From Linnemannia hyalina (Eukaryota; Mortierellomycota; Mortierellomycetes; Mortierellales; Mortierellaceae), in the NCBI GenBank assembly GCA_019671135.1, contig JAHRHY010000015.1, positions 1-64,000 of the forward strand: a DNA stretch of 64,000 nt. The letters run 5' to 3'. Position 1 is the first letter of the stretch, and each line of letters starts with the position of its first letter. Made by a program: the position numbers and the translations under genes. The notes beneath the pieces were generated by a model. It did not search any database. It was not told the DNA's origin and saw only the letters and a list, made by a program, of their open reading frames with translations. Positions 1-11,016 of the stretch are shown in pieces.

Positions 1-1
1 C

Positions 2-1649
2 TCGGAGATCCAAAAGGTCTGCAATGTCCTGGTTCCTTGCGACAACAACGCCTTCGTCAACTCCCAGGTCGCCGCTGAACAACTTCGGGATCCTGACGCG
101 AATGAGGACGACATGTTGTTCAACGTCTTCCATATCCCCCTCGCAAAGCCAAGGTTCGAAATTTTTTCATTGGCGGCTTAAGGGAATGGATGTTTGCCGT
201 GCCCGACGCGAACGGTGTGACAGTCTTGTTTTATTTGACCGAGTCCGAGTATACCCAACTGGTGAGCGCCTCCAAGAACATTCAAATACTCAGGATTCGT
301 CTGGACGAGGACAAGAGCAGGTCACACAATGCTCAGAGTATCCAGGCATTTATCATCGAGTCCGAGATCAAGCTGATCCCCAATGGAGCTGCATTGGTAG
401 ATCTGATTACCGCCAAGTTACCCGAGATTGTGCAGGTCGAGTCCCAGGGTCATGAGATTGTTGCGCTCATCGAGAAGTTGAAGGCGGACGCGGTTCAGGC
501 TGGAGGGCAGATGTATCTCTCAACCCCACAGTTTCTCCAGGCGATTCAACCGCACCAGGCTAGGCGCGCGGAGCTCGAGGCGAAGTATAGCGCTCTCAAG
601 GCTTTGTTCCTGGGCTGGACTCCACACCAATTTGGCATGGGAAAACGAGTGGTAGAGCAGCTGAGGCCTGGCCTCGAGAAGGGTATCCAGGAGAATTATG
701 CGCGTGCTGAGCGTCAGGCGGCGGCGATCGAGTCAGAGAGAGGGCGCATTCTTAATCAGGCCAGGATGATGGTCAAGCCTCTCACGGAGCAACAGGCACA
801 GGAGCGGCTGGTGAAGTCGAAGGTGGAACGCGCGTTTGCGGATAGGCTCGGCCGCAAGGAGGAATTTGTCATGAAGTCCGTCGAGGTCGAAACAAGTCGG
901 ACGAGAACTTGGCCCCTTATCGTTGCAGAGCTCCTGATGCCCGTGATCATGATCAACCAGCTCAAACTGGAGACCACAAAGCATCTGAACGATACCAACT
1001 GGGTGAATCAGGACCATCGGATCCGCAGCGTCCTGGCCCTGCCGCATGCCAAGGAGTGGTGGGATGTCGCTCCGGAAGTCGTCTTTGGAGGCCCGACGCC
1101 ACATCACTCTTTTTGGCCGATCAACCCGCGCAAGAGACTCCCCAACCAGTCATTTTTCCAGTTCAAGGATTATCTGGATTGGATGTTCCAGGAGAAGGAG
1201 AGCCGATTCCGTCGTTTCAACCAGCGCCCTAACACTTCAGGAACAATAGGATCAGGATCAGCGGGAGCTTCGATCCAAGAACAATGGGACGGTGTAGATC
1301 CTGGGGTGGTTCAGGCGACCTGCCAGTTGTCAAGTCGCTTTGGATTAGTGGATTTTAACCGCGAGATCCGACAGGCGGAACTGGTAGGATGGGCACGGAT
1401 CTGATTGGGGACCTTATGATGCCAGCTGAACCACATATGCTCCTGCAGGACGGTGTGAGCTCCTCCGCCGGCGCAAACGCGGAGTGTCCCATCTGCCAGG
1501 ACGAACTTGTCATCTCAGGATCTGGCTCCGACAGCGTGATCAAGCTCAAGTGTTGCCGTCATTGCTTCCACGAAGCATGCATTGCCGAGTGGTTCAAGTC
1601 AAGGACGCCCCAGCTTAAATGTCCCATGTGCAACGTCATTGTGCACTAG
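2..1649 (+). CDS. RING-finger protein, 5' partial
   Basis: The first exon is open from base 2 to about 153 and is cut by the window edge. The main exon runs about 183-1383, and a last exon 1449-1649 carries the RING. The 1384-1448 intron (65 nt, donor gtagga, acceptor ctgcag) is phase 0 and joins the two frames cleanly. The C-terminus shows C-x2-C (ECPICQDEL), then CCRHCFHEAC and CPMC, the C/H spacing of a RING domain that normally recruits E2 enzymes for ubiquitin transfer. The roughly 400 residues before it are rich in charged helices plus a Trp/Pro-rich patch (HHSFWPINPRKRLP) that I do not recognise. The join between the first two exons is odd: only a 29-nt gt...ag segment (154-182) would restore the frame, so either a very short intron or a frameshift is present. 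The RING call is good; substrate and pathway cannot be inferred. Confidence 0.65.
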
Positions 1650-2445
1650 TGAGGCCAAATCGGGGCAGCCAAGAGGGGCATTGCTCGGTCCTCAGAAGCT
1701 TGGCCCTATGCCGGATGGAACTTTGGGCTACTTCTTTGGATGTTCGACTTTGTTGTTACTTTATTTACATTGTGATGCCCTCCCACACGATTTCTGAACC
1801 GACGCCCACCAACCCCCGCGCAACAGTGACCATCCCGGCCGATGTTCGCTACGCCATCGTCCCCTTTACCTCCCGCCTCGGCCCTTTGTGATGATGAGAA
1901 TTTTGACGCTCTTCTATTACGGACACCTTTTCAAGGTCGGTCAGTCGTTGACAAGAGGAATGAACAATGTAGTGGTCTGGAATGGTGTCCACTTGCGGAC
2001 GTCGATGTCAGGACACTTTGGGTTCCCAGCACCCAACTGGGAGATGAACTGCTGGACAGAAATCAACCAAAGGGCATTGGAATGGGGCTTGATGAGATTG
2101 TACTTGGTATTCCCGCTGCAGACGGACGGATCACACAGACAGGATCGGCGATTGCAGCACAGCAGGCCCCGGCCAGCAGAATCGCCATCCCGAGACTCTT
2201 GCTGCAGAGATGGAGGCTGAAGGAACTTACCCAGAAAATCTTTGATCAGGACCAGCCCTTTCTCTTTCGGCTCTGACTTTGGCTCCGTCCGACAGCGCCA
2301 ACACCATACGCCACTCGCTCTTGACGCAGTTGACAGGCAGGACATTCCCACACACATTGAATCATATCCAAAAAAAACAACAGAAAGTACAACAATAAAA
2401 CACAAGCACATTCAGAAACGTTGAATTCCTATTTGACAAGAGATT
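1650..2445. other. Intergenic, no supported gene
   Basis: This stretch separates the RING gene from a convergent minus-strand gene. Overlapping frames of 110-156 codons are open on both strands between about 1840 and 2410. None shows a recognisable domain, and none has splice partners I could find. It may hold a decayed repeat or the two 3' UTRs. A short A-rich run near 2370-2405 could serve 3'-end formation. Confidence 0.4.
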
Positions 2446-2695
2446 TTAATTTCCGCCTGCATGGCACGGTTCCAAGGTAGCAGACATGGTGTAAGTACGA
2501 TCGAGGTGTGCCTCTACCCCTGGATCGCCCGACCCGCGAACCAAATCCTTCTGGACACTGGTGATGGCTCTGTTAGTCTGGGAAGAAGGATCGGTCAAGA
2601 GGGCCATGTTGTTCTGGACTGTGCGGATATTCGCCATCATGTTGAGGAGTGCCTCTTGTGTTGAGCGGAGTGTCTTTGCAGCCTCTCCCAATCCT

Positions 2696-2727
<32 letters not shown>

Positions 2728-3538
2728 CATATTGAAGTGACGAAGAAAGTAAATAATTTGTCACGTAGTTTCCAAGACGAAAGTGTCATTTTTTTCTTCG
2801 TTACCTGGGATGGTGTCTTGTTCTTTTGAAGGGTGTGACCCGCGTTGCCGTTGTTGTTGCTGTTGTTGGTATACGAGGACGTGTTGGGAGGCATTGTGTT
2901 GTTGGTAAGAGTCGTGGAAGATGTTCATGGCGCGGATGAGCTGATGCGACGCGGTGTCGAAGTCTGATAGTGTCGAAGTATTCATCTCTAAAGACGATGA
3001 AGCCGCTTTCCATGCCGGGGTCTATTTTCATTTATGCGCATAATGACAGGGACAGATAGCATGGTGTTAAGATGCGGTAGATTCTGATCTACGAAAAGGC
3101 GTGTGATGATAAATTGAAAGAGTTGGGTTGAGTGTATTGTAGTTGGTGTTGCGAGTACAGTACCTTTGAAAGGGCTTTATTGATCTCGACACGCGTCGTC
3201 TCAAGGAGGGCCTGGAAGTCCGACATGATGGCGTTTAAGTCTTGGAGTTGCTGGTTGTTGTTGGACTGATTGCTGAGAAGATGGGCATCTTGAAGGATAT
3301 GGTCAGGGAAGAGTTGGACAGAGCCCGTGAAGAGACTGGAATGGAATGAGGGTGTGGAGAGGACGGTGTCCATGAGTCTGCATGCGTTGGTGGCATCTGT
3401 CTTTGTCTTGGAGTCGGTTCCTGATCCGGGTCCGGGTATTGTTCCGGGTGGTGTTGTCTTTGTCTTTGTGTTGTCGTTCATGCTGTTCACTTGTTTGTAG
3501 AGGTGGTAATGAGAAAGGGTTGTTGCATGGAAGTTCAT
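2446..3538 (-). CDS. Small spliced coiled-coil protein, function unknown
   Basis: Three exons fit with consistent phases: 3538-3164, 3021-2805 and 2693-2446. Donors are gtactg and gtaacg; acceptors are aatag and ctag. The product is about 280 residues. The N-terminal part is Thr/Pro/Gly-rich and low complexity. It is followed by two predicted helical stretches, one around QDLNAIMSDFQALLETTRVE and one around STQEALLNMMANIRTVQNN, of the amphipathic kind found in small subunits of coiled-coil complexes. A Gln-rich linker lies in exon 2. The start is uncertain: an ATG at 3538 follows a CT-rich leader, and a second in-frame ATG lies at 3481. Intron 2 contains a 30-nt homopolymer (T on the plus strand, 2698-2727). 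I do not recognise the family. Confidence 0.5.
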
Positions 3539-4226
3539 GAAGGTATTTTGGCTTGTGAAAGGGGTCACAGAGAGAGATAGAGTGCGCCACTAATTTCCGG
3601 AGATGATATAGTGGATTTCACGCAAAATTATCAATTTATGATCAATGTTATTCTTGGTATAAAAAGTGCGAGCCAAAAAGGCCTATTCAATTAAGCGAAG
3701 TTGATACTGGCGAAAAGCATACCCTATTCTCCAGCCTCACCCGCACCTAACCAACACACACACAACACACTCTCTTCAGAAAGACAACACTCGATCTCTT
3801 TTTTTCTTCCCTTCACATTCTATACATCTGTTCCCTTTTCTACACGACACTGAACGACAACCCCACTACATTATACGCAGATTAGCGGCTTATAATGGTT
3901 TATAGATTTTTTTATTCCGAGCACGATAGACAGTTATAAACCAGTCACATATGTGTGAATAGATTGTTTCATGTGCCCTCTCCTCTCGTGCCTGTGCCTG
4001 AACACATTGAGAACTGCGTTGCCCTCCTGCTTACATCACACTCTCTGCTCTCTATTCCTCTCTGCTCTTCCCTCCCTCTATCCCTAGGTCCTTCTATCAT
4101 CACTCTCTCTACTCCCCTCTCTACTATCCTCTTCTCTCCTCCTTCCCTCAGCTTTGCCCTCACCCTGCTCCTAACCATATGTAGAGCGAGCTGACATGTA
4201 ACACTGTGATAGACCAAGGATGGTGT
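3539..4226 (+). promoter_or_regulatory. Orphan plus-strand promoter and leader-like sequence
   Basis: A TATA-like TATAAAAA lies at 3658-3665. It is followed by about 200 nt of CA/CT-rich sequence like the leaders of genuine genes in this window, yet no open reading frame starts there. From about 3890 the sequence changes character (TA-rich, a perfect palindrome cacatatgtg at 3946-3955) and then becomes CT-rich up to the 3' end of the Crypton gene. The promoter may have lost its gene through the neighbouring insertion, or it may belong to the element. Confidence 0.35.
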
Positions 4227-7200
4227 TTATTCTCTTCTCTTTGGGTACTTTCTCGAGGGTGCTTTGGGAAGAGCCTTGTAGTATTTATCAATTGAACCAA
4301 CAGTATCGATTTGCCCTCTTACGAAGGCAAGTGCATTGTTTACGGCGGACTTGTCAACCTGCAAGCCAGCTGGGATAGAGCGCAGAACCGAATGTACAAT
4401 GTCCTTCTTCCACTTGTAGAGCTGTGCATCTTTGCCTCGCCACGCTGATCCGAACCACCTATTAAGCTCTGCGATGGAGGGGGACCCATCGACGCCGTGG
4501 TAAAACCACTCTTGCCACAGTTGGTCGAGCGTATTCGGTCGTGGGATCAGCTTGCACTCGGGCATTAGGGGCATATGGTGTTGGGTCTCTCCTCTCGCCC
4601 TCTTCTCGTCGGCGACTAAGACGGCTACTTGTCGCATTCTGTCCTCGACATTGTCGCTGGGGTTGAAAGCGGCCAGAGCTGCGCGGCGGTGCGCATCCCT
4701 TGAAAGAACTGCAGTGGAAGAAGTCGGAGGTCTTGATTCTTGCTGGCCAGCGTCCGGCTCTGGAAGCTGAAGAAGAGCGATGGCGGTAGCCATAGTGGTA
4801 CTCTGGCTTGCTGCACTGCCGTTGACGTCGTCACTGACATTCACCTCATCGTCCTCGCTAATCGCCACCACGGCTTCCACCGTTGACTTGAGAGCTTGCA
4901 TCAACTGAGATCGAACGGCATCCTTGTTCAAACATTGTCGCTTGTTGCCTGCCAGTTTGTCATTGTTGCCAATGCACCGCTTCAAGTCCTTCAGCTCGGA
5001 TGCTGTCCTATCATTCTGAGCTTGTAAAGTAGCTGCTAGAACATTCATACCGGCGTGCAAACTCTGAAGTCCGGCTTGCTGGCTTTGCTGCAGGCTCCGG
5101 ATTGCAGCATCTTGGACACCGAGCCTCGCGCCGACCCTGTCAAACTCCAGTTGGATGATGGGTGTGGCAGATGCGAGGGAATCCGTGAGAGGAGAGGGAT
5201 TTCTCATGCTCTCGAGTAGGGTTTGCTGGAAATCTTGAAACGCAGGTGTTTTGAAGACAGGGTGATCGAAAACAGGGTGCGCGGCGGCAGCACCACCCCC
5301 GAACAGGATGACAGCTGCATCCTGAAGGATAACCTTTCGCAGGTGGGCGAGAAGGCTAAGATGGCGCTTTCTTGAAATGACCTCATTCGACAGAACGGTC
5401 TGCATATCCTTGTCCGTGTACACCTGCTTGACTTCCTTGCACTCGCCCCGTCGCAGCTTCTCACGCAACTCCTCGCGTCCGTGGAAAACGTCGCAGTCAC
5501 GCATAATGTTGTCAATCGTGAGCCTCCAGAACGTGTCGGAGCAAGCATCCTCGATGAAAGGGAACAACTGCCTTTGGAGCTCAATGCTGGGGATCACAGT
5601 GTTCCGAGCCAGCCAAAAGCGCTCTAGACGGTCGCGGTCAAATCCAGCCAATCGAAGGGCCACTGAAGGCTCTACACCCTCGAGATAGTGAGTTGAGAGA
5701 CGGTTCGATGCCCAGTTCCCGTGCTTAGCGATCGCCTCTACCGTAGATCCACACATATGCGCGAATCTGGAGCCGTGCTTGCGCCCAAGGTGAGTCACTG
5801 TGCCCTTGTCCAATATCCCGCTCTCATGAAGAGCCTCCACCTGCGCCTGGAACTGGGAGTTGTAAGTCATCGGTACATCCATTGGTTTGTTTCCAGCTAA
5901 CAGATGGTAGTCGGTCCATTTAGGGTTGGTGAGATCAGGCGCCCTTTTGTTTTTGCTCTTAGTACAGCAAAAAAAAGGAAGAGGGGGGGGGGGGGGGAAG
6001 AACGCATTATTAAATGAGTGTTGAAATATGAGTGACACCACGCGTCGGCCGCCGACATTTACCACATGCACGCCACTTACCGACCAAAGCTCAAGCAAAT
6101 AAAAGGCTAGCGCGCCAACTGGACACACATCTACTTCTTTGTTCCGAACTGCAACTCCATACTGAATCTTGCCGTCCTTGTTCGTCTTGCCTTGCCTCAT
6201 CATCAGCACAACTCCAAGCACGAATTGGCCTTCTCTGTAGCTGGCATCGTTCGTATTTTTGTTGCGGTTGGGCTCGACGTCGTGGGCGAAAAGATCCGGG
6301 AGTCGGATCTGGCGTGTGACCTCGCTGCGGAACATCATAAAAAAGCAAAGACTTACATCCGCACGGTCGCGTAACCCTTTCAAGCGGCGCTTTCTCAAGC
6401 TGGCTGCGCCCTCCACATTGCGCATCCAAAATCGCTTCATTAGCTGCCGAACAATCGAAGTTGGGTTCTGGGTGAAGTCGATAGAGCCAAAGTCGGTATC
6501 TGTCGACCTCTTCCTGGCGGACATCCTCACGCGGTAAACGTCGATCAGAGGTTGAATGTACGTCTTCGGGGCCGGAACTGTGCCATAATCCATCGCTAAA
6601 TTGTTCCTGTCTTCACACTGATGCTTATAGAGGTCGCCAATGGCAGCGAGGTGCAAGAGAATGGTTGCCGTCGAGTACCACCGCTCTTCACTGTTCTCAT
6701 TGTTGCTGTTGTGGATGTCAACGTCTCGACTGGCGTCCCCCTCGCAGTTGTCATCGCTTTTGTCCTCCACATCGCCTCCATCGACATCATCATCAGAACA
6801 CGGGTCATCCATATTTGCCCGCCGTTCGCCGGACTTGTCCTTGCTGTTGTTGCCCTTCCTGTCTCTTGGCGACGGTTTGATCCGTATGATACCTATTGCA
6901 TTTATATTTTCGTTAGTTCTTATAATTTCAAACACCACCATAGCGTTTCGTCGTCGTCGTCGTATCGTATGACCGCTCACATTAGTTCCATTTTTCATAT
7001 TCATACCGTTTTGAGGATCTTCCGTCTCGCAGGTCAGGCAAGCAAAGTAACGGGTTACTTTGCCTTTCGTGACGTTGTAATCATCCTTATATCCAGAAAC
7101 GTCGCACCATTCCTATACCAAGGGATGGAGTGATTGAGTTAGTTAGTGCGTCGAGTCGGGGGCCATAGTTTATCTATGCTTGTGCAAAAATGGGGGTACA

Positions 7201-7412
7201 TTTTACAATTTGCCATACCATGAACTTCTCCTGGTACCGATCATACTGGTCCCGCGTCGACTGGGCTTGCAAGACTTGCGAGCTTCGGCCACAAGATGGG
7301 AGCTTGCTAGCTCCTTCTGCTTATTACAGAGGTGATTTTGTTGTTCAACCCTATTGCGTTCGCGGTAGGTTTCCAGCTTAGATTTTGCTCTTGCCGGCTG
7401 GCTGCCTTGCAT
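4227..7412 (-). CDS. Crypton tyrosine recombinase with GCR1_C-type DNA-binding domain
   Basis: A core-binding-like segment (YDRYQEKFMEWCD, then VTKGKVTRYF) is followed by an acidic linker. The catalytic domain then shows the first Arg in FRSEVTRQIRLPDLF (about 6327), the QGKTN...CPVGALAFYLLELW block, HLGRKHGSRFA (His about 5792) and the presumed nucleophilic Tyr in STHYLEG (about 5687). Next come a coiled-coil region and a C-terminal domain resembling GCR1_C (LDQLWQEWFYHG...SPSIAELNRWFG). Introns at 7218-7113, 7006-6893 and 6080-5958 agree in phase; the last is 123 nt, so the frame stays open through it. Upstream, the frame starting at ATG 7412 (MQGSQPARAKSK) does not join the core frame: a one-base shift is needed between about 7260 and 7325. 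Cryptons excise and integrate with this enzyme in the nucleus. The domain call is firm; activity is doubtful because of the frame break. Confidence 0.85.
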
Positions 7413-8041
7413 GCTCGTCTGCTGCCGTTTGTTTCGTGCTATGGCTTTACCTTTAACAGAAAAGCTGCACGACTTGTTTAACGCGAAACAATAAAACAAT
7501 AGAACGAAATAGTAAGTATGGTGGTATGGTGGATGCCAATCAGGTACAGGACATATCGCCCCAATTGTGCAAATACCTCTTTAGCTTACCCGTGTCATTA
7601 ATTAGTCGGGTATTGGGGGGGGGGGGGGGTGTAATGTGTATTGGGGTGTGGGCTTGTTTGAATCAGGCTAATGTGGCGATGTGAAGTGAGAAAGAGGGAA
7701 GATTGGGGTGTGGGCTTGTCTGAATGAGGCTAATGTGGCGATGTGGAGTGGAGAAAGAGGGAAGAATGGAGTGACATGCATGCGTCCCATGTGGATGATT
7801 CCGCCAGAAAAAAAATAATTATGCAAGGCTGCCTATCGGTTTAAAACCGTGCCTATGCCGACGGGGATAAACCCATATGTGTCACGTGACTTTTATAAAC
7901 CAACCTTATGTGGATAACCCCCACAATTCCACACATTCCTCTTCCCACTCAACCTTTTCTGTTCACTTTCCCAACGTGACACACGAACGATAACACCACC
8001 ACCACCAGCACACTCTCTTTGCAAAGACGACGACATCCGTC
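7413..8041. promoter_or_regulatory. Divergent promoter region of the Crypton and Fanzor genes
   Basis: About 0.6 kb separates the two divergent starts. It contains a G14-type homopolymer near 7617-7630, a 62-bp tandem duplication, the palindromes cggtttaaaaccg (7837-7849) and gtcacgtgac (7881-7890, an E-box core), and a TATA-like TATAAA at 7894-7899. A CA/CT-rich leader then runs to the ATG at 8042. The TATA position fits transcription of the plus-strand gene. I saw no equally clear TATA for the minus gene. Confidence 0.5.
7640..7764 (+). repeat. Two-copy tandem repeat, about 62 bp unit
   Basis: Copies begin at 7640 and 7702 with attggggtgtgggcttgt and end in agaaagagggaag. They differ at a few positions plus a 1-nt indel. 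They sit in the divergent promoter of the element. Confidence 0.85.
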
Positions 8042-8101
8042 ATGAGCGACAACAGCCCTGGAGTACGTAAAACAGTTCATGAACGTTCATCACCTTGCGT
8101 T

Positions 8102-8140
<39 letters not shown>

Positions 8141-11007
8141 GTACTCACAACATATTGTTCCGTTCTGTTTTAACTACTACGAAGCAGATGCACTCCTTTA
8201 TGCCGGACTGGAAGTTCGTTAACGAGGCTGCAGAACAAATCCTGCACGAGGGATTCAATGGGGATCTATATCAGCGACTAGGAGGAGCTTTTATTGCTTC
8301 AGAGGCCCAACCCATAGCACAGGGTCAAGCGTCCGTCGCCTTTCGCTTTATCAACAAGCACCACTTGGCATTAAATTTCAGCACAACACCCTCTCTTGCA
8401 CGGCTTATCATTGCGATCTTGGATGGCTCATGGACACCGGAGCGTGGTGAGAGGAACGAGACCGGATTTTTGGTGCTTTGGAGGAACCAGGAAAACACCA
8501 TCACACATCCCATTCCACCTTCAAGCTTTCTTCTTCGCTACATCTCAGCACTATTGCACATCAACATATTCCTGTTTGACACCGCCGCCCGCCCCATTGT
8601 CATCACCCATCCCTATCCAAAAGGAGTTGTCGGTATTCTTCATGATGCATCGTCAATTCTGGGATACTCGGACTACAATGTACTCGGACCAACTCGTACG
8701 GAACAGGACGATCTTTTCATTGATCTACGGCCACCAACACCCCCGTCTCTACCACTTCCACCAGGACCTGCCGCGACATTCCGAACCGCCAAACGACCGC
8801 GCCAGCAGAGAGAAGGATGCGAGATCGACAGGGTCGCACTAGAGACCATCTACAAGGAGGAATGGTGTGTTTTGATGTCTACTATGTGAATGATTTTTAG
8901 ACTTTTTTTGTTTGATTTTTACTTCTTTATTGATTGTCTTTGATATTTTTAAAAAAAAATCATTTAGTGAGACCCGAGTCAAGAAGGAGGCGGCCGATCA
9001 GTGCCGCACGGCGAAGAAGCGTGCAAAGAAGGAGGCAGATCCGAGGGAAGCATTGGAGAAGGCACATATTGATGCAAAGCAAGCGGAAGAGAAACGTGTA
9101 AGAACGCCTCGGGGAGTCATGAATGAAACTGCTCGACGCGTTCGCCAACACTGCGGCATCAACGACGAAGAGGACTTTACCAACCATCACGCATCGATGA
9201 TGATTACCCACACTATTGGAGAACCTCAGACCGTTACTGGACGAGCTCTAGCGACATATAAGGCGGCCTTATCAAGACACTTTGACATGGCATGGATCGA
9301 GGAACAGGACCACATATCTGATCCTACCGTTGCTTCAGCAAACTCAACAACTATCGCCCCAACCCCATCGGACATCGACGCCCAGGATGACAACAGCATT
9401 CGCACTATTACCCTACCTCTTGCGAAGCTGCTCAGGACGGATCTCCCCACGAAGGATCAAGATTACATCACCAAGAGGCTAAACGACGTACAGGGTGAGG
9501 TGTCTGACTTTATGGAATCCGTTGCCATGGGAGCGTACAAGACAACACTATGGGTATGTTTTCAACATTCTCTGTCTTGGTTGTGGTCGCGCAAGGACAT
9601 ATTTATTTCAAGTTAACTAATATTATATGTTATCACGACCGTGTTTACTTTCTAGATCTGTCGCGGTGGCATCCAAGGAAGCATACAGCTTAACCTAGCT
9701 GACATATTCCCGCCATCCTTTGATATCAGGGACGACTACTTCAAGGAGAACCCGATCGTGGAAGCGGGAGTCATTACTCCGGAGTGGCAACAGATTGTAT
9801 CCGATGCTACGGAGTTGAAGCCCCGAGTGAAGGATCCGGCAACCTTGCTATCCCAGGATTATTTGCAGTACCTTGGAGTTCGGATTCCAGAATTGAGACG
9901 TGCGAGGAAGACCCCCAAGACTACCACCCACCCCTTGTGGGATACAGTGCTTGAAAGCATCTATAGCGGGAAGCTGGTACCACAAGCCTGGGATGATTCA
10001 AGGCATCCTGACTCACCCTCATCCAACCCCTTCAAGATCATTCCAAGCTTGTCTCAAGCCTCTGGTTCCGGCGCTGTGGATGATGCCTATGCTGCTGCTG
10101 ATGCCAATGTCGAGGTCGGATACCAGTCAGAGGACTCATCGAAGGAAAGCCTGGGGGGCTTGACGGCCACACTCATGCGAGAGTACGCTACGAACATCAA
10201 GATGATATGGTCTGGAGACATTTACGAGAGGTTGAGACGGTACGTGGTGCACAATGTTCTCCGACTCAATCTACGACCCCAGAGCGAGGAGAAACACCGC
10301 ATCCAAAAGCGGAAGCGTGCTATCAAGAAGGCCGAGGAGATGAAGGAGGCGTCGGCATCGGCAAGCCAAAAGCGTCGAGAGTCCCTGAGGAACTGGAAAA
10401 GGCGAAACCAGGACCTATTCAATCAACTTGATCACGCATTTGATACTAGTCGAGACGAGGAGCGCATCAACAAGATTTTCGGGCTCATTGACATCCATCA
10501 AGAGCGGCGGCCAGGAGTCAAGGAGCAGAACAAGTCACGTGGACTCACCCAAAGCGACGACTACGAGACGGACTCGGAGTTTGACGGCTCAGACGACTCA
10601 GACGACGATATGGATACTGAGTTGGTTGTTTCGGGCTCGAGCAAGAGCAGCGATGATGTTTTAATGCCTTGCACTCACACAGCAGATCAAGATTGCGAGA
10701 TGGGGGTCATGGAGGAGCAGTCAGATGCCGGTCGCTCTATTAATGCAGAGGCTCAGAGCAGTGGTCCGTCTGAATCTGTGGCACGCTCCTCAACAGGTAC
10801 CAATAACTAATATCGGACGCTGCTCCTTGCTGAGTTTGTGGTATTAACTGTTGACTAATATCTCTCACTTCCTTTTTCTCCACCGTAGGACCAAAGGAGC
10901 CGACATCAAAGAAGCTCCGAGGTCTAGAAGCAGTAGCTATCAGGTTGCTGGAATTGCCAGACTCGAACATACCCATCACCGAAGAGACAGTCAAGGCGAA
11001 GCTCTAG
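8042..11007 (+). CDS. Fanzor-linked N-terminal reading frame, unknown function
   Basis: Exons 8042-8062, 8185-8864, 8968-9553, 9656-10796 and 10889 onward all join in agreeing phases (0, 2, 0, 1). They give 848 codons up to an in-frame TAG at 11005-11007. Visible parts in order: a globular region with aromatic/hydrophobic strands, a basic coiled coil (KKEAADQCRTAKKRAKKEA), a second globular region (TTLWICRGGIQGSIQLNLAD...), a basic helix (KRKRAIKKAEEMKEASASAS) and an acidic Asp/Ser tract. No known domain was recognised. The frame continues through the TAG directly into the Fanzor frame (EPEM then YSTEEILAVLRL), which argues that this is the N-terminal half of one protein and that the TAG replaces a sense codon. 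A separate gene ending in TAG is the alternative. The first intron carries a GA microsatellite (about 8107-8136). Confidence 0.7.
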
Positions 11008-11016
11008 GAGCCTGAG

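Noticed and set aside
1842..2411. Frames of 110-156 codons open on both strands
   Set aside because: No domain, no splice partner, and overlapping frames on both strands; more likely decayed or untranslated sequence.
7007..7112. CLTCETE and WCD cysteines as a zinc finger in the Crypton protein
   Set aside because: The pattern EWCD...VTKGKVTRYF fits the Crypton core-binding region better, and no second metal-binding pair is present.
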